From contig JAUCBJ010003703.1 of assembly GCA_032718475.1 (NCBI GenBank), positions 1 through 64,000 on the forward strand: a stretch of 64,000 nt of DNA, read 5' to 3'. The DNA comes from Nemertoderma westbladi. Taxonomy: Eukaryota > Xenacoelomorpha > Nemertodermatida > Nemertodermatidae. Shown here piece by piece: positions 51,758-63,650 of the stretch. Position 1 is the first letter of the stretch, and each line of letters starts with the position of its first letter. A model generated the notes under the pieces. It was not told the DNA's origin, ran no database searches, and saw only the letters and a list, made by a program, of their open reading frames with translations. Made by a program: the position numbers and the translations under genes.

Positions 51758-53470
51758 CTAATATGGGTCAAACACGGACGCCACCTGTCTCAAAATATTG
51801 CGTTTGGTGGGTTGACATTCTCTTATCTCAGTGAAATAAGAGAAAGTATCTGTAGAGCAGTTCCAACGAACTCCGAAAGCACGCCCAGTGGGAAGTTCTT
51901 CAAAGTCAAGGTTAAGATCTGGTTTAGAGAGATTATCCGCCGGTAGTATAGAAAGGACTTCCTTAGATGAGGATATCCATTGTCCCAATTTAAATCCCCC
52001 TTTTGCTAATAACTTAGTCATTTGATCAATTAAGTTACTTGCTTCGGACTCGGTAGGAGCAGAATCGAGATAGTTGTCAGAATAAAAATTGTTTTCAACT
52101 TTTTGACAACTATCCGGAAACTGAACAATATTATCTTTCGCTGTTGTTAATAATGCATATATGCAGGATGTGTGGGAGGATATTGCGACAAAAATTTGTA
52201 CTAACATACGATATGTGGTTGGAGGTTTAGTGTTATCTAGTCCACCCCAAAGAAAACGTAACACATCCCGATCTCTTGGGTTCACACCAACCTGGTGATA
52301 CATGGCATGTATATCACCAGAAATAGCTACCGGGTGCTTACGAAAACGCAACAGCACACTAGTTAGGTTAGTAAGTAAATCAGGTCCCTTGTATAAACAA
52401 TCATTCAGAGATAAACCATGAAACCTACAACTAGCATCAAATACAACTCTAATCTTATCTGGTTTCCCTGGTTTGGGTACACAATGGTGGGGTAAATACC
52501 AAACTTCTTTAGTTGGTATTTCTTCTGAGATCTCACTCTCACAAACACGCTCAGCATAACCTGCACTAATATAACTTTGTACGATATCATGATATTGCTG
52601 CCCAATAGACTTGTTTTGTTCTAATTTACGCATGGTAGAATTTAATCGGCGTAATGCTACCTCATAATTATTTATAAGTTTTTCGGCTTGTGGTCGAAAA
52701 GGAAGCGCCATTTCATAATGTCCATCCTCTCGATGTATAGTAGTTTTTTCTAGAATAGACATAGCAGCAACGTCATCAGGGGAACTAAACACCGTAACGT
52801 CGTTTGGCTGTGTTCCATAGTTTTCTCTTTCCCAAAAACGTTGAAGTAAATCATCGAGAGCTGTATCCCCAACGATATTTTTCGACTTATTTGATATCAC
52901 AAATACGTGTTCAGAATCATTAGTGGCGTTTAGAAAACGGGGGACATTTGAAGTACAAGCAGCCCAGTCAAAATTTGTTAACACGGCTGTAGGCGAACCA
53001 ACTGGTCCTTCACAATATGCATAAGATTTAATTATCGACGTCATATCTGCACCCAAAAATACACTGACTTTTGTCGAATCAACTTTAGGGAGATCGAGAT
53101 TTTCCAAGTGGGGCCAATGAGTTTTAAATTTCGGCCAGTCGAATCGCTGCTTGGGAAGTCCCATGCAAGGTATTGTATGGATATTTGACACATCAAACTT
53201 TGTAGGACTATTCCTTGCAGATAAACTAAAAGAAACAAGACGGGAAGGTATATCCTGTTGCAGCTGTCCAATGAGTGTCCCGACATTTAATGGGCATTTG
53301 GGTCCCACAAGGCCAATTTCGTCCGCCATAGACTGTGTTATCAATGAAAGTTGTGCACCACCATCCAGAAAAGCATATGTATTTATGGATCAGCCCTTTT
53401 TAGCTTCCAGCCGGATTGGCACAATCTGCAGCGCAACAATAATGGATGGGCCATCATAAGATACTGTACC
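51758..53470 (-). pseudogene. BEL/Pao protease and reverse transcriptase
   Basis: The protease segment begins near 53,470 and includes AFLDGGAQLSLI, the aspartic protease active site, just after an in-frame TGA (53,390-53,392). The 528-codon frame then holds the spacer and RT: WYLPHHCVPKPGKPDKIRVV (near residue 295), AISGDIHAMYHQV (first catalytic Asp, near 343) and NNFYSDNYLDSAP (near 420). The last motif is normally YxDD, so the second catalytic Asp is replaced by Asn. The stop and the substitution argue against activity. Confidence 0.9.
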
Positions 53471-53542
53471 AATGTGAGGGCTACTATCTTCATTATCACT
53501 AGAGAGCCAGCAAGCTGGCTGGAAGGAGCCCGGGGGGAAGAA

Positions 53543-56155
53543 TCCTAGCCAATACTAAACTAAACAATTGTCTAAATGGTGTGATGATACATAGCTGACT
53601 TTGTGGCTTGCCCCACATAATAAAAAATGAAACTTTGCTGCCACTAACAACCGAATATTTATAAGAAAATGCCCATGATTCACAACCAGATAAATAACAA
53701 GTTAGATTTACCAGTACAGGTACGGTTACCTTTCTTTTTGAAAACCATTAGATTTAACAATTAATAGAAGTCTAGGTCGCGGCGAAAAATAATAACGCAA
53801 ATTAAACAACCATACAATCGGCCTACACACTTTTTTATTATTCGAAATAAATTCGCTAACAGAAAATATCTAAACTAATTTATTTATTTACTAATTAATC
53901 TAAACGAGAAGGTGAACAATTGTTTCTACACAATTAATTATGACGACTTTTATGGGATATGTAATATTTACTGTTCAATAATAATTTACAATCTCCCATT
54001 CCAACACATTCCCAGAGAGTAATAATATCATCAATATAACAAATTAAGTGGATTATAATTCGATTTCTTCAGCCAAGTCCGATAGCTATTTTTCTGAAAT
54101 TTATATTGCTAATTTAATTATTTGGCATATTATGTTTGTGGCGCAGACTATAATAACGAACCTGTCTTTAGACTGGGTAGTTTTTGTCTAAAGCTGAGGC
54201 CGGCAAAAACACGATGGATATATTTACCTATATCACTCACTATATATGTCACTATATCACTCACTATGTATGTTCACCAAATGGCTTGAAACCACTTGCA
54301 TGCATTGTAAAATTGTAAACGCAAGTATTTATCAATTGTTGTCTAGTTGTTGAATAAAAAAGTTGGGAACGATTCGAAGTGCGATATTCGAAATATTTGC
54401 ATATTTTCAACATTATTGAACGCGAAATTAAATACCCACAACTCCCTTGCTTGAAATGTTTTTCAGGTGATTGATATTTAGCAATTATTATGAGGTTACT
54501 TACTACTGAAATCTGACAGAATGCCAAACGTATTATTATAGTTCTATCTCTATTCAGCCAGTTAGTGTAATGTCAAGCAGTACATCATTTATATATCGTA
54601 TGTATCTATAGGGCCTAATTGTCATCGTTATAATACTGTCATCAACTTAGGCTAAGCTCAATTGTAATGCAAAGGCTTAGTAGGTTTTGTATATCTGGGA
54701 CGTTTACAACAGCTGTCGATTAAACTAACAAAACCATAAAACTGAACCAGGGTGGCTGCCAGCCGGGTACCAACGGCTGTTGGGTAGACTTAAGGGAACA
54801 TTTCACAAACTTTCATAGGATGCTTGTACATGTACATTATATTGGTTGCTCCGATGTTTTTATTAGGCTAACTGAGAATGTATCAGGTATAAATACTGTA
54901 ATTATAGTGTTCTTTATTTTATTTATCTAATACAGAAAAGACCCCTCCGCAGAATAAACTGCTCTTTTGGGCCGTTTCTCAGGTTGCGGCTATGGATACC
55001 ATTTCACACATCATCGTAGTAATTGTGATTATGATTTGTTTGCCTAGGCGAATGTGTATTACATTAGATGGGAGGCAGCTTTTTGGTTGATGCAAGTCAT
55101 TCTTGGTTTGCATCTTCCAATCCCATCTGTTTCTTGGAGTCTGTGTAAGACAGGTTCGTTTAAAGCCATCTTGATGGCGTTCTAGTAATAACATTGTTGA
55201 CATACAGTCTTTGAACCTTTCAGTCTTTCTCAGCAGTACTTTGTGGCTCGTCCCACATAATAAAAACTGAAACTTTGCTATGACAACACACCCGGTTCTT
55301 TTAAATTTGCGTGATTTGATTTATGCTCGCACCACTATTTGTAAGAAATATTAAAACTTATCTTACAGTATGCCAATGTAGTAATGGTATTAAAATATAA
55401 TTAAATTAATTTACACTATTAATGCTTCAGCTAAAAAATCGTTTCAGCTAAAAAATCGTATATAATAAAAAAAATAAGAATATTTTTAATATGTGTATAT
55501 GTAATATAGGTATTACTGCTAAGTTAGGCAGTAGGCCAGAGCGGGCTCCTTAAATACATGCAACTACTGTATTATAGTGTAGGTCAACTATAAAACATTT
55601 TGCAATCCACAGTGAGTATCGACTGCAATAGGACACAACACACTGCTTTGTGTAACTAAAATTCATTCTCCTGATCCACCCCCTAACATAGCAGAGTGAG
55701 TAACCTTATTGTAGATATACCCTTAGGAAGCACTGGGAGAGCAATCAGCTTATGGGATAATACATTAGAAACCAACAGCTTATGTGTGAGTAAACATTGC
55801 CTTTCCTTATAGCCTACTAGTAAAACTTGGCAACCAACACGTTTTTCTATGACTGTGTATAACATATTAAGCCATATTTCATCATGAACACCAGCTGTTA
55901 TTTTACCATTGCTTTTAATTTCGCGACAAAACAACGTCAAAAAACTAAATATATCGAATACCACACATAGAATCGATCTGAAATTTTGTAACGCGATTAT
56001 GAACATCAAAAGCAATGTACTTGCAAAATTTCATCAAAATCGCCAGGCAGGAAGTGCCTTAACCTAGATAATTATCAGTCAGTCAGTATGTCAGTCAATG
56101 TAATGTATCCTGAAGATTCTTACAGTAAGTATCCCGCTGTCAAGCGGGCTCCTAA
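53543..56155 (+). mobile_element. Helitron-like insertion in BEL/Pao
   Basis: It separates the BEL/Pao zinc-knuckle region from its protease. The right end has a 6-bp stem hairpin CCCGCT-GTCA-AGCGGG followed by CTCCTAA|T, close to the hairpin plus CTRR of Helitrons. The left end is A|TC, as expected for insertion between A and T without target duplication. No Rep/helicase gene is present. A repeat ACTTTGTGGCT(C/T)G(T/C)CCCAC occurs at 53,597 and 55,239, and a related CGGGCTCCTTAA end at 55,540, so two related elements may be nested. Termini are by-eye calls. Confidence 0.5.
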
Positions 56156-58059
56156 TTATCTTCTATGCAATTCTGAGAACAAAATATTCTCGGTGCGTCA
56201 TGAATTAAGTGATGGTGTCTACGATTACAACCTTCAATGTTGCATGGATTAACCAATGTGCAATCTTTAGCCTGGTGTTTACCTGATAAACACGCAAAAC
56301 ATAGATAGCTACATATCTCACACGACATTCACACGATCCAATGGTGACAGTATAATGAATGCAGAGCAGTTTGGTAATAGATGTGAACCTGAACAATGTA
56401 GGCAAATTGTGGAAGATTGTTGCACTACCAATGGTTTACGTACTGTATGACTTTTAGTGAGACAAACGTGATCATAATCACTTTGATCATAGTCATCAGC
56501 TGATGCATCTACATCTTGTGTAGCATTAATAGTTGGCATGATAGTGTTCATTGGTTTCCTCTTGAAATAATCTTTTGATGATTTCCAGTTAGTAGAATCG
56601 GATTTAGGTTTGAACTTTCGTAAAGTAGATTCTACAATCCTCATGGATATTACCTTTTTTGAAATCGAAGTATCTTAGGTCGCTCAAACTATATGTCCTA
56701 CAGTAGGTCGCAAGCCAACTGCTACATTGCTCCATTGATCTTGATATTTATTTGGTAATTTAGCTACGAGATCTCGTACATTACTCGCCGCGGTAATGTC
56801 AGAATGGTAGCTACAAGCCTTTAATGCAGATACCGATCCATGCATGTAGCTTCAACAAAAACGAAGCCAAAGACGCATAGTCATTAACTTTTACTTCAGG
56901 GATTTGTTTGAGTCGAGATATAAGTTCGGCTGCAATGAAATGGCGATCTCCATACATTCGTTTCAATTCACATAGAGTCTCGTAATATAACGAAATCTCG
57001 TTAATCAGATCAGCTACACTCTCTCTGATCGCTGCGGTAAGGAATCCACGTAACAACGCCATCTTTTGGGCAACTGTTGGAACTACATCGTGCACTAAAG
57101 CCTTAAATGTTGATATGAAAGTTGGCCATCGAATAGGAGATCCATCGTATGGCTCGATTTCTATTTTAGGTAAAGTTTGTAGCGAGTGAATAATAGAAGG
57201 GTCTCATTAATGGAAATCCCCTCACCTTTAGCATTATCAATCCAACCATCATGGAAGGGTGTAGACGAAGTCACTGGCCAACGAGTGACAGGAAATGATT
57301 CTTCATTGTCCATCGAAAATGGGTTGAAAGATTGATTAACTGGACCCCGGTTATAGTGACTGTGGTGGGTAGATGTCGGCGTTGAGGGACGCATCAATGT
57401 AGTATATCCAGGACTTTGCCAACCCTTGTTAGTAATCCACTGTTTAGATTGCATAGGCGTGGAAGGTTGAGGTGGTGGGGTCGTTCTAACGCTTCTCTCA
57501 AAGGCCTAGATCTTTCTCTAATTTCGGATTCTTTATCAAAATGGCGAAGATCTAATTCTACTTCTTTTAGGTGTCTCTGTTCTTCTGCCAATCGTTCTTG
57601 TGACGTTTTTGTCATCAATGAATGGTGACTGGTTAATGATATGGAAGGTGGCTCGCTCATCCGTGCGAGAATGTGTGTTTCAGCATCTTTAATGCAAGTT
57701 GATATGGATTCTTCTACAACTTCCCACCATACATTACCATGGATAAAATCATCATCATCTTTGTCTAGCGAGTTTATGAATAGATCATGTGCTTCTAGGC
57801 ATTCTCCCTGGGCTTCTTCCAGTCCCTTTATTAATAATCGCAATGCGGAACGGCCTCCACGAGTCTGAATAAGGTTGGTGATATCATTAATCTTCCGTGA
57901 GATTCCATCTCTGACTTTGTCACGCAGTTTTTTAAGTCCATACTGAGTCGGTGAACCGGATGTAGCTGGCTCAGTTTCACCTGTGACATCCATGTTAGTA
58001 TTTGTAGGACTACCATCACGCGAACGAGACATAAAAGCAGACTGAAACTGGTCGAACAT
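56156..58059 (-). pseudogene. BEL/Pao gag, frameshifted
   Basis: The gag ATG is at 58,059, directly after the primer-binding site. The first part (58,059-57,394) is a charged helical region. A shifted frame continues to about 57,200. 57,190-56,811 matches the DUF1759 capsid-like domain (LPKIEIEPYDGSPIRWPTF, KMALLRGFL, LKRMYGDRHFIAAEL). Two CCHC zinc knuckles follow, CLHCSGSHLLPNC near 56,370 and CFACLSGKHQAKDC near 56,280, then a CNRRHHHLIHD motif typical of this family. The domains lie in at least four frames. Confidence 0.88.
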
Positions 58060-58077
58060 TTCCCGGCCAATGCACCA
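58060..58077 (-). promoter_or_regulatory. BEL/Pao primer-binding site for tRNA-Gly
   Basis: On the minus strand this reads TGGTGCATTGGCCGGGAA, perfectly complementary over 18 bases to the 3' end (with CCA) of tRNA-Gly(GCC) as known from other animals. It lies 3 bases from the LTR and next to the gag ATG, which fixes the LTR boundary. Confidence 0.9.
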
Positions 58078-58080
58078 AAA

Positions 58081-58500
58081 TGTGTAGTCCCACGCGTTCA
58101 AAACGTTCGTTACAAGGCGGTTCAGTGGTATAGTTTATTAAACACGATTAACGACAACGACATTAACGGAACGGATATTATCAATGAATAATATCAATAT
58201 CAATAACGCAACGGAGTTTTACATATAACGCCACCAGTTTACCAAAACCTAGGTAAACACATGATGCGATGCAAACGGAATATAACGAATAACAGTATTT
58301 GTTTACTGAAACGAATAACGATTTAGTTTCTTAAAAACTAATAACGAATAACGATTGACGAAAACGATCTAGCTTACCAAATCCTGGGTAAGCTAGGAGT
58401 GGGTTCGAATTTGAATATTTAACTTTCGAATTAGACTACAAATTCATCACTACTAAAACTAAAAACTTACATTCAAAGCTTTTATACTAAATAATTAACG
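58081..58500 (-). repeat. BEL/Pao 5' LTR (end approximate)
   Basis: Starts beside the primer-binding site with TGTGTAGTCCCACGCG on plus (element-sense end GGGACTACACA). It is AT-rich with ACGAATAACGA-like short repeats. The far end is not resolved because the TIR element at 58,501 begins there. No second LTR is present for comparison. Confidence 0.6.
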
Positions 58501-60182
58501 CACTATAATAGGGGTATAACTTTTGCGTAGAGGTATAGCCTACATAGAGGCTACATGTAGGTATATGTAGCCTACATGTAGATGCACGTGTAGGGTGAAT
58601 GTAGGTAGGTGTAGGTAGGTCTTTAAAAACAACAATGATGAATGAATAGGCCTACACGGGGTACCCGGACCCGAACTTCCTCGATGAGATGCGAATGCGG
58701 CGAACGGGGGTGGTACCCGGAACAACCACGAAGAGATGCGCATATGGCGGGCGGTGGTACCCGAAACAACCAGGAGGAGATGCGAATACGTCGAATGGGG
58801 GTCCCCTGAATACCCACGAGACGGAGCCTATCAATTCTACAGTACTGACAAAGGAAAAAACGACTGAACGATATACCGATACATACTGTAGATCTTATGA
58901 TCCTGCGGGTTCAGGCATGGAGGCTAATGACTTTGTATGGGCCGAACGGCCCGAACCTGATGTTTCCAGTCAAGGAGGAATCGACTAACGGTTAGGGTTA
59001 GAGCTCGTCGTCGGTGTCCATGAGGGTCTGAGGATGAGTGGGTAATTCAACAAAACGCTAACAATGATACCGGACTGATTGATTGAACCAGAGTGGCGAT
59101 GGTAGTCGCTGATGTATATATATTATATATATCATGTATTGATTGTTAGTAGATATTTTTTTATAGTATTTGTTTATTAAATTGTCTTCAATGTCTATAT
59201 TGATAATATTGTGTGCTGTGCTGATTTTACTTATTTTTCATTTTATAAATCTTGCTGTGGCCGTTTTAATCTACTAAACTGCCGTATCAATTTCATGATA
59301 TTTTAATGGATATGCAATTGAACTTCTTCTTTCTATTAACTTTCAATGCAATCAAATATAACTGTAAAGCTATTGACTTTCGTGTTATTGTTTTGCTGTT
59401 ACTTCGAGATGGGATTTGAATCCCATCGGATTACTGATTAATTCCCATCATCGAGATGGGAATACTTTATAATGAAACAGTGTGGTGGTCCGCGGGATAG
59501 TGGGAAGGGACTGAGGGATGGGACTGTTGCTGGTTGGTGGAATGTGACTGTCTGAAAAATTAAAACAAACAAAACTTCCAGACTTCTATATTTTTACTTT
59601 CAAAACAAAACGTCCAAAACATTTCAATGCTGAAGTACTGTTCAAGTCCCATGGATGTATGGTTGATAAACAGATAAAGAGGGGCAGATGGGGGTCAGGG
59701 TTTCTGGTAGACTATAGTCCCCGCGATGATGGCTGTTCTTGTTTAGGTTACTCTTACTTAATAAACATATAAATCAGAACGAGTTAATCTAATGGAACGA
59801 TGCCATTCGTGGCGTTAGCATACTCAAATTTATTAGGGCATAATATTTATGACGAGTAAGGGACTTTAGTATAATCAGAACGCGATGTTTGATATTTATA
59901 CAGTACTGCAGTATGCAGTAAAACCTGTTGTCTGACAGCAGACAGGTCTGCAGGTTGATGTACCGTATTGTACCGTGGAGATCAGAGATTATTGCCATAC
60001 ATCCTGATTGACGACCGTGTATCACGTTACTGCAAGTTGACACATAAATTACATTAATATCTATGGGACTACACTTACCTACATTCACCCTACACGTGCA
60101 TCTACATGTAGGCTACACATACCTACATGAAGCCTCTATGTAGGCTATACCTCTACGCAAAAGATGTACCCCTATAATAGTG
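58501..60182. mobile_element. TIR element with about 120-bp CACTA-start inverted repeats
   Basis: The left end CACTATAATAGGGGTATAAC (58,501) and the right end read inward CACTATTATAGGGGTACATC (60,182) are inverted repeats that continue for about 120 bp, including GCGTAGAGGTATAGCCTACA and CATGTAGATGCACGTGTAGG. CACTA at the tip suggests the CACTA/EnSpm group, but the flanking bases do not give a clear 2-3-bp target duplication. No transposase is recognised. It lies at the outer edge of the BEL/Pao LTR. Confidence 0.7.
58655..58815 (+). repeat. GC-rich tandem repeat, about 50-bp unit
   Basis: Three units starting with GGTACCCG(G/A)A and holding GAGATGCG(A/C)AT, inside the left part of the CACTA-start element. 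An ORF (58,689-58,988) reads through it and ends in an acidic peptide I do not recognise. Confidence 0.75.
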
Positions 60183-60315
60183 TCACTAAAACGAGTGTCC
60201 AATCGCAGTAAAGGTTGTATCTCATATTCGTATAGGCCTACAGTAGTTTAACGCCCTGTTTCTGACAGTTTGACAGTTATGTTTGTTTACTAAAGTTAAT
60301 ACTTGAGACAAAATA

Positions 60316-61160
60316 TTAGTCTTTTGGCAAATTTAAAGCATATTTGTCCAATTTTCTGAAAAACATTTCTCGAATAGAATGTGGGTCCCTTTTATTAACA
60401 ATTAACTTTATTTTATTTTGTAGATCATTTAATTTGGTTAGCGAGCATAGGGGGATGTGCTGCTTTTTGATGCGCTTTTTATCCTTCTGTACTTTCTAGT
60501 GTGCGGTTGTCTGGTAGAATTAAATTGAAGGCGAATTATTCACAAATGACTGGTAACCCCACACAGATATACAGTACAGTGGTTCAAATAAGGATGTATT
60601 AATGTGAAGTAAAGGGCCTTCAATGCCTCGGGGGTTGCAAACGCTTTAACTTTGTTAATGATACCAATATTCTTACTAATGGAGGTCTTTATTGTATGAA
60701 AATAAGGTTTACAGGAGAGTCTATCGTCTATTAAAATGCCGAGAATTTTAGCCACCTGCACTCGCTTTATTTCTTGTGAAGCTATAAATAGTGATTGTTT
60801 AAATGTGTATTGCTTGTTTGTTGTTTTATATACTGTATTATGTAATTAGTCTTCCATATATTTAGAGAAAGTCGATTTATTCGAAACCATTTTGCCAAGT
60901 TCACAAATAGTCTCAAGAAACAGTTGTTCTATCGATTTCGCAGAGTGTATGATATTTGTGTCATCCGCAAATAATATAAAGCCTAATTTCTCATAAATAT
61001 TTACGATATCGTTGCAGTACACAAGAAACAGCAGAGGCCCCAAGATGCTTCCTTGAGGTACCCCACAGGTTATTATACGGGAATTTGACAGATTATTATC
61101 AATACTTATACTGTTTACGACCGGAGAGATAATTTTTGAAGAAACTAAGGGCGGTACCAT
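60316..61160 (-). pseudogene. LINE RT fragment to natural 3' end
   Basis: The first frame (61,160-60,846) has CGVPQGSILGPLLFLVYCND and the catalytic box LFADDTNII. A second frame (60,761-60,540) has VAKILGILIDDRLS, then ISKNIGIINKVKAFA, LYFTLIHPYLNHC. A third (60,480-60,316) gives SLTKLNDLQNKIKLIVNKRD and ends in a natural stop. It is 5'-truncated just upstream of GVPQG and broken by frameshifts. The motif order suits CR1/Jockey-type elements. Confidence 0.85.
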
Positions 61161-61179
61161 CTATTTCATAGTGGTGTAA

Positions 61180-62250
61180 TTTCTTCGTTCCTTGTTCGTT
61201 CTGGGATAAGGATGCCCTTGGTCCTGGATTAAGGACCCATATACTTGGCTGCAGGGGTATATGGCCTGGCCAGGCAGATGGTGATCTACCAATGGCTGGT
61301 CAGGAGTAGAGTGTTCTCATGTCCACTCTGAGTGCACTTCACTGCGACCTGCACCTGGCAGCAGTCTATGCGCGATCATTCACCCACAGTTAAGGGAGAC
61401 TGGATTCGGGTGCTTTGAAATTTATTGCGTTGCAGACCTACTGTATTATTCGATTGATCGTTACTATATAATCTCTGACAATATTATTCACTTTCGGGGA
61501 AATATTAACAGTTCCTTTTGGACGTGGCGCTTTAAGTATAAAACAGAGTTATGACTTATACTAAACACAACGAGATGGCTACTGATTTCCGTAAATAGCG
61601 CATTCTTTAGAAGATGCTTTATTATCTGTCACCCTATTGCATACGACTTCACAATACTTCACACTGATCTGCCGACCGTCACTGAATTTGATCATATATA
61701 AGGAGGATAGCAACTGACACATGTAGGGATTATGAAATAGCATTTAATTCACACAAAAACCACTATAATGTAAGTCGCAATTGCTACAGGTAACCGGTCC
61801 CTCTTACCTTCAGTAATCAAGAAGATTGGGGTTTTATGATTATTTATCGGTATTCTCCAAATATAACAACATATCCATCAACATATAACAATTAGTAACA
61901 GACAGTAAACAGAAGTAAAATAATGCAGTTTGGTATGACAATGTGACAATATGATATGCAGTGACAATATGATAATAGATTTACGTTCTTATAATCAAAG
62001 CCGTCTAATGTTGGCCAAAGTCTGAAACTTCTACAGAAGCCCAGAATAATTTCTAAGCCGATGTTCTGAGGCTCAGAAAGGTAAACAAAAACCGTAATGC
62101 ATTGCGCGGTTTTCCGTAGGCCTCTGTGCAAGATAAAATGAAAATCGCTCTGATTGGCCGAGCGAGCTGAACAAAGAGATGTTCCACGTTTACAGTAAAT
62201 CAGCTGACAGATTCCGTCATCTGAGTTCCAGTCTTTTAGAGTATTAGGCG
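61180..62250. other. Spacer, no gene seen
   Basis: 61,180-61,430 is more GC-balanced and may be a dispersed repeat of unknown type. The remainder is AT-rich; the 79-codon frame at 61,892 has no motif. Confidence 0.4.
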
Positions 62251-62395
62251 CATTGCGGCAGAAAATGGCTTGTTATGTCCGCTAAAACACCCACACGGTA
62301 CATTGCGGAGAAAATGGCTTGTTATGTCCGCTAAAACACCTACACGGTATATTGCGGAGAAAATGACTGGTTATATCCGCAAAAGCTTTTACAGT
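62251..62395 (+). repeat. 50-bp tandem repeat upstream of a LINE ORF
   Basis: ATTGCGG(C)AGAAAATGG-type units begin at about 62,251, 62,301 and 62,350, with GTTATGTCCGCTAAAACACC conserved. The array ends about 75 bp before the LINE ORF start and may be its 5' untranslated monomers, which in some LINEs supply the promoter. Confidence 0.8.
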
Positions 62396-62468
62396 GGGTC
62401 ATGTGCGCCAGAGTAGATATGGGTGATAGGCCTCATATCTGACTCCACTGCGACACCCACCCTGTGGA

Positions 62469-63650
62469 ATGGCAAACCAGGGTGTGGTATTTGCCCCGAG
62501 AGCTGACTCGGCAAAAAAGCACCCCCCAACCCCCACTATGGATTACATTAGTAATGCGGAGGTCCAGCCACTAGAGGCCAGTGGAATGACTGGACACAAT
62601 CGGCCTCACAGGCGTCAGTTATCTCCTGACCGGCTGCCTGTCTCACCCCCTACTGGAGAGAGAGCGGCAAACAATTCTTTGAGTCCCTTTCCTGATGACC
62701 TTTCTGGCCCAAACCCTGGGTCACCAGGGAGGCCACATCGTGAGGGGGAGAGGGATTCTGGAGTTGGAGGCTACTCTCATGTTCCACCCCGACCAACAAA
62801 GCCATTAGTGAATCTGAGGCAGGTCACTAGACTAGCCTCAGTAAACACCCTAACACTAGGGTCCCCAATGCGACAAGGTGAGCTGACTGCCTTGGCAGAT
62901 AAGCTTTCTCTTAGTGCAGTGGGTGTTCAAGAGCACCGAATGCAGACTGGACAGACTGATGAGGTTCTGATTAAGGACATGGGGGGCGGTTGGCGACTCG
63001 CCCTCGCTTCAGCAGATGATAGTGGCAATAGGCTTTCCTTGAATAGGCTTTCCAGGATTTGGAAGTCACCGAGAATTAATCGGAAACTTAAGGTCCGATT
63101 ATTCAGAGCAGCAGTAGTTCCAGTACTCCTCTATGGGAGTCCATGCTGGGCTCTAACTGCTGAGGATACCAAATCTCTGGATGGCACATTCACAAGAATG
63201 CTACGCCGGGTTCATTGTGTCAAGTACAATGCTCACATCTCCAAGCAGACACTATATAACATTGGAGGTGTCTCATTGGTTCCCCCAAGCTTGACACTAG
63301 AACAAAATCGCCTCCGCTTTGCAGGACATTGCTTTCGCCGTGAAGACCAGCCAGTGCATAATCTTGTACTTTGGCAGCCTCATGGAGTGAATAAGCATGG
63401 TGGACAGCCCATGACTTTCTTGAGACGCATCTTAAAGGACACTGGCCTTGAAGATGCGGATGATCTAACAAATGTCATGGGTGATAGGGAGTTGTGGCGG
63501 CGCAATTTTGTCGACAACAATATTTTGCATAGCATTCTTAAAAATGCAGCTGCAATGCAGCATGCCGATCCTAGTAGTAGGAACTCTTTAGTCTCAGAGA
63601 AGCATACAGTAGAACTAATAACAAGTGATGAAATTCCCGAGGAACTGTAG
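62469..63650 (+). CDS. Internally deleted LINE ORF, 393 codons
   Basis: An uninterrupted frame starting at ATG 62,469. Residues 1-115 are Pro/Ser-rich. Residues 116-187 match the start of an AP-like LINE endonuclease: LASVNTLTL with the catalytic Asn, and VGVQEHRMQ with the catalytic Glu. At about residue 187-193 the sequence jumps to the post-RT tail: LSRIWKSPRINRKLKVRLF, VLLYGSPCWALT, QNRLRFAGHC, GGQPMTFLRRILKDTG, MGDRELWRRN. The rest of the endonuclease and the whole RT catalytic core are missing, yet the frame is preserved. It could be a non-autonomous derivative or an accidental deletion. Related tails are at 36,186 and 37,444. Confidence 0.8.
   Translation: MANQGVVFAPRADSAKKHPPTPTMDYISNAEVQPLEASGMTGHNRPHRRQLSPDRLPVSPPTGERAANNSLSPFPDDLSGPNPGSPGRPHREGERDSGVGGYSHVPPRPTKPLVNLRQVTRLASVNTLTLGSPMRQGELTALADKLSLSAVGVQEHRMQTGQTDEVLIKDMGGGWRLALASADDSGNRLSLNRLSRIWKSPRINRKLKVRLFRAAVVPVLLYGSPCWALTAEDTKSLDGTFTRMLRRVHCVKYNAHISKQTLYNIGGVSLVPPSLTLEQNRLRFAGHCFRREDQPVHNLVLWQPHGVNKHGGQPMTFLRRILKDTGLEDADDLTNVMGDRELWRRNFVDNNILHSILKNAAAMQHADPSSRNSLVSEKHTVELITSDEIPEEL

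Larger units (their letters stand above)
50661..58500 (-). mobile_element. BEL/Pao LTR retrotransposon, truncated and decayed
   Basis: Order on the minus strand: one LTR (58,500-58,081), primer-binding site, gag with DUF1759 and two zinc knuckles, protease, reverse transcriptase, RNase H, and the start of integrase, where it ends. This is the BEL/Pao layout. The integrase core and the second LTR are missing. In-frame stops, frameshifts and a Helitron-like insertion (53,543-56,155) show that it is inactive. Confidence 0.9.
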
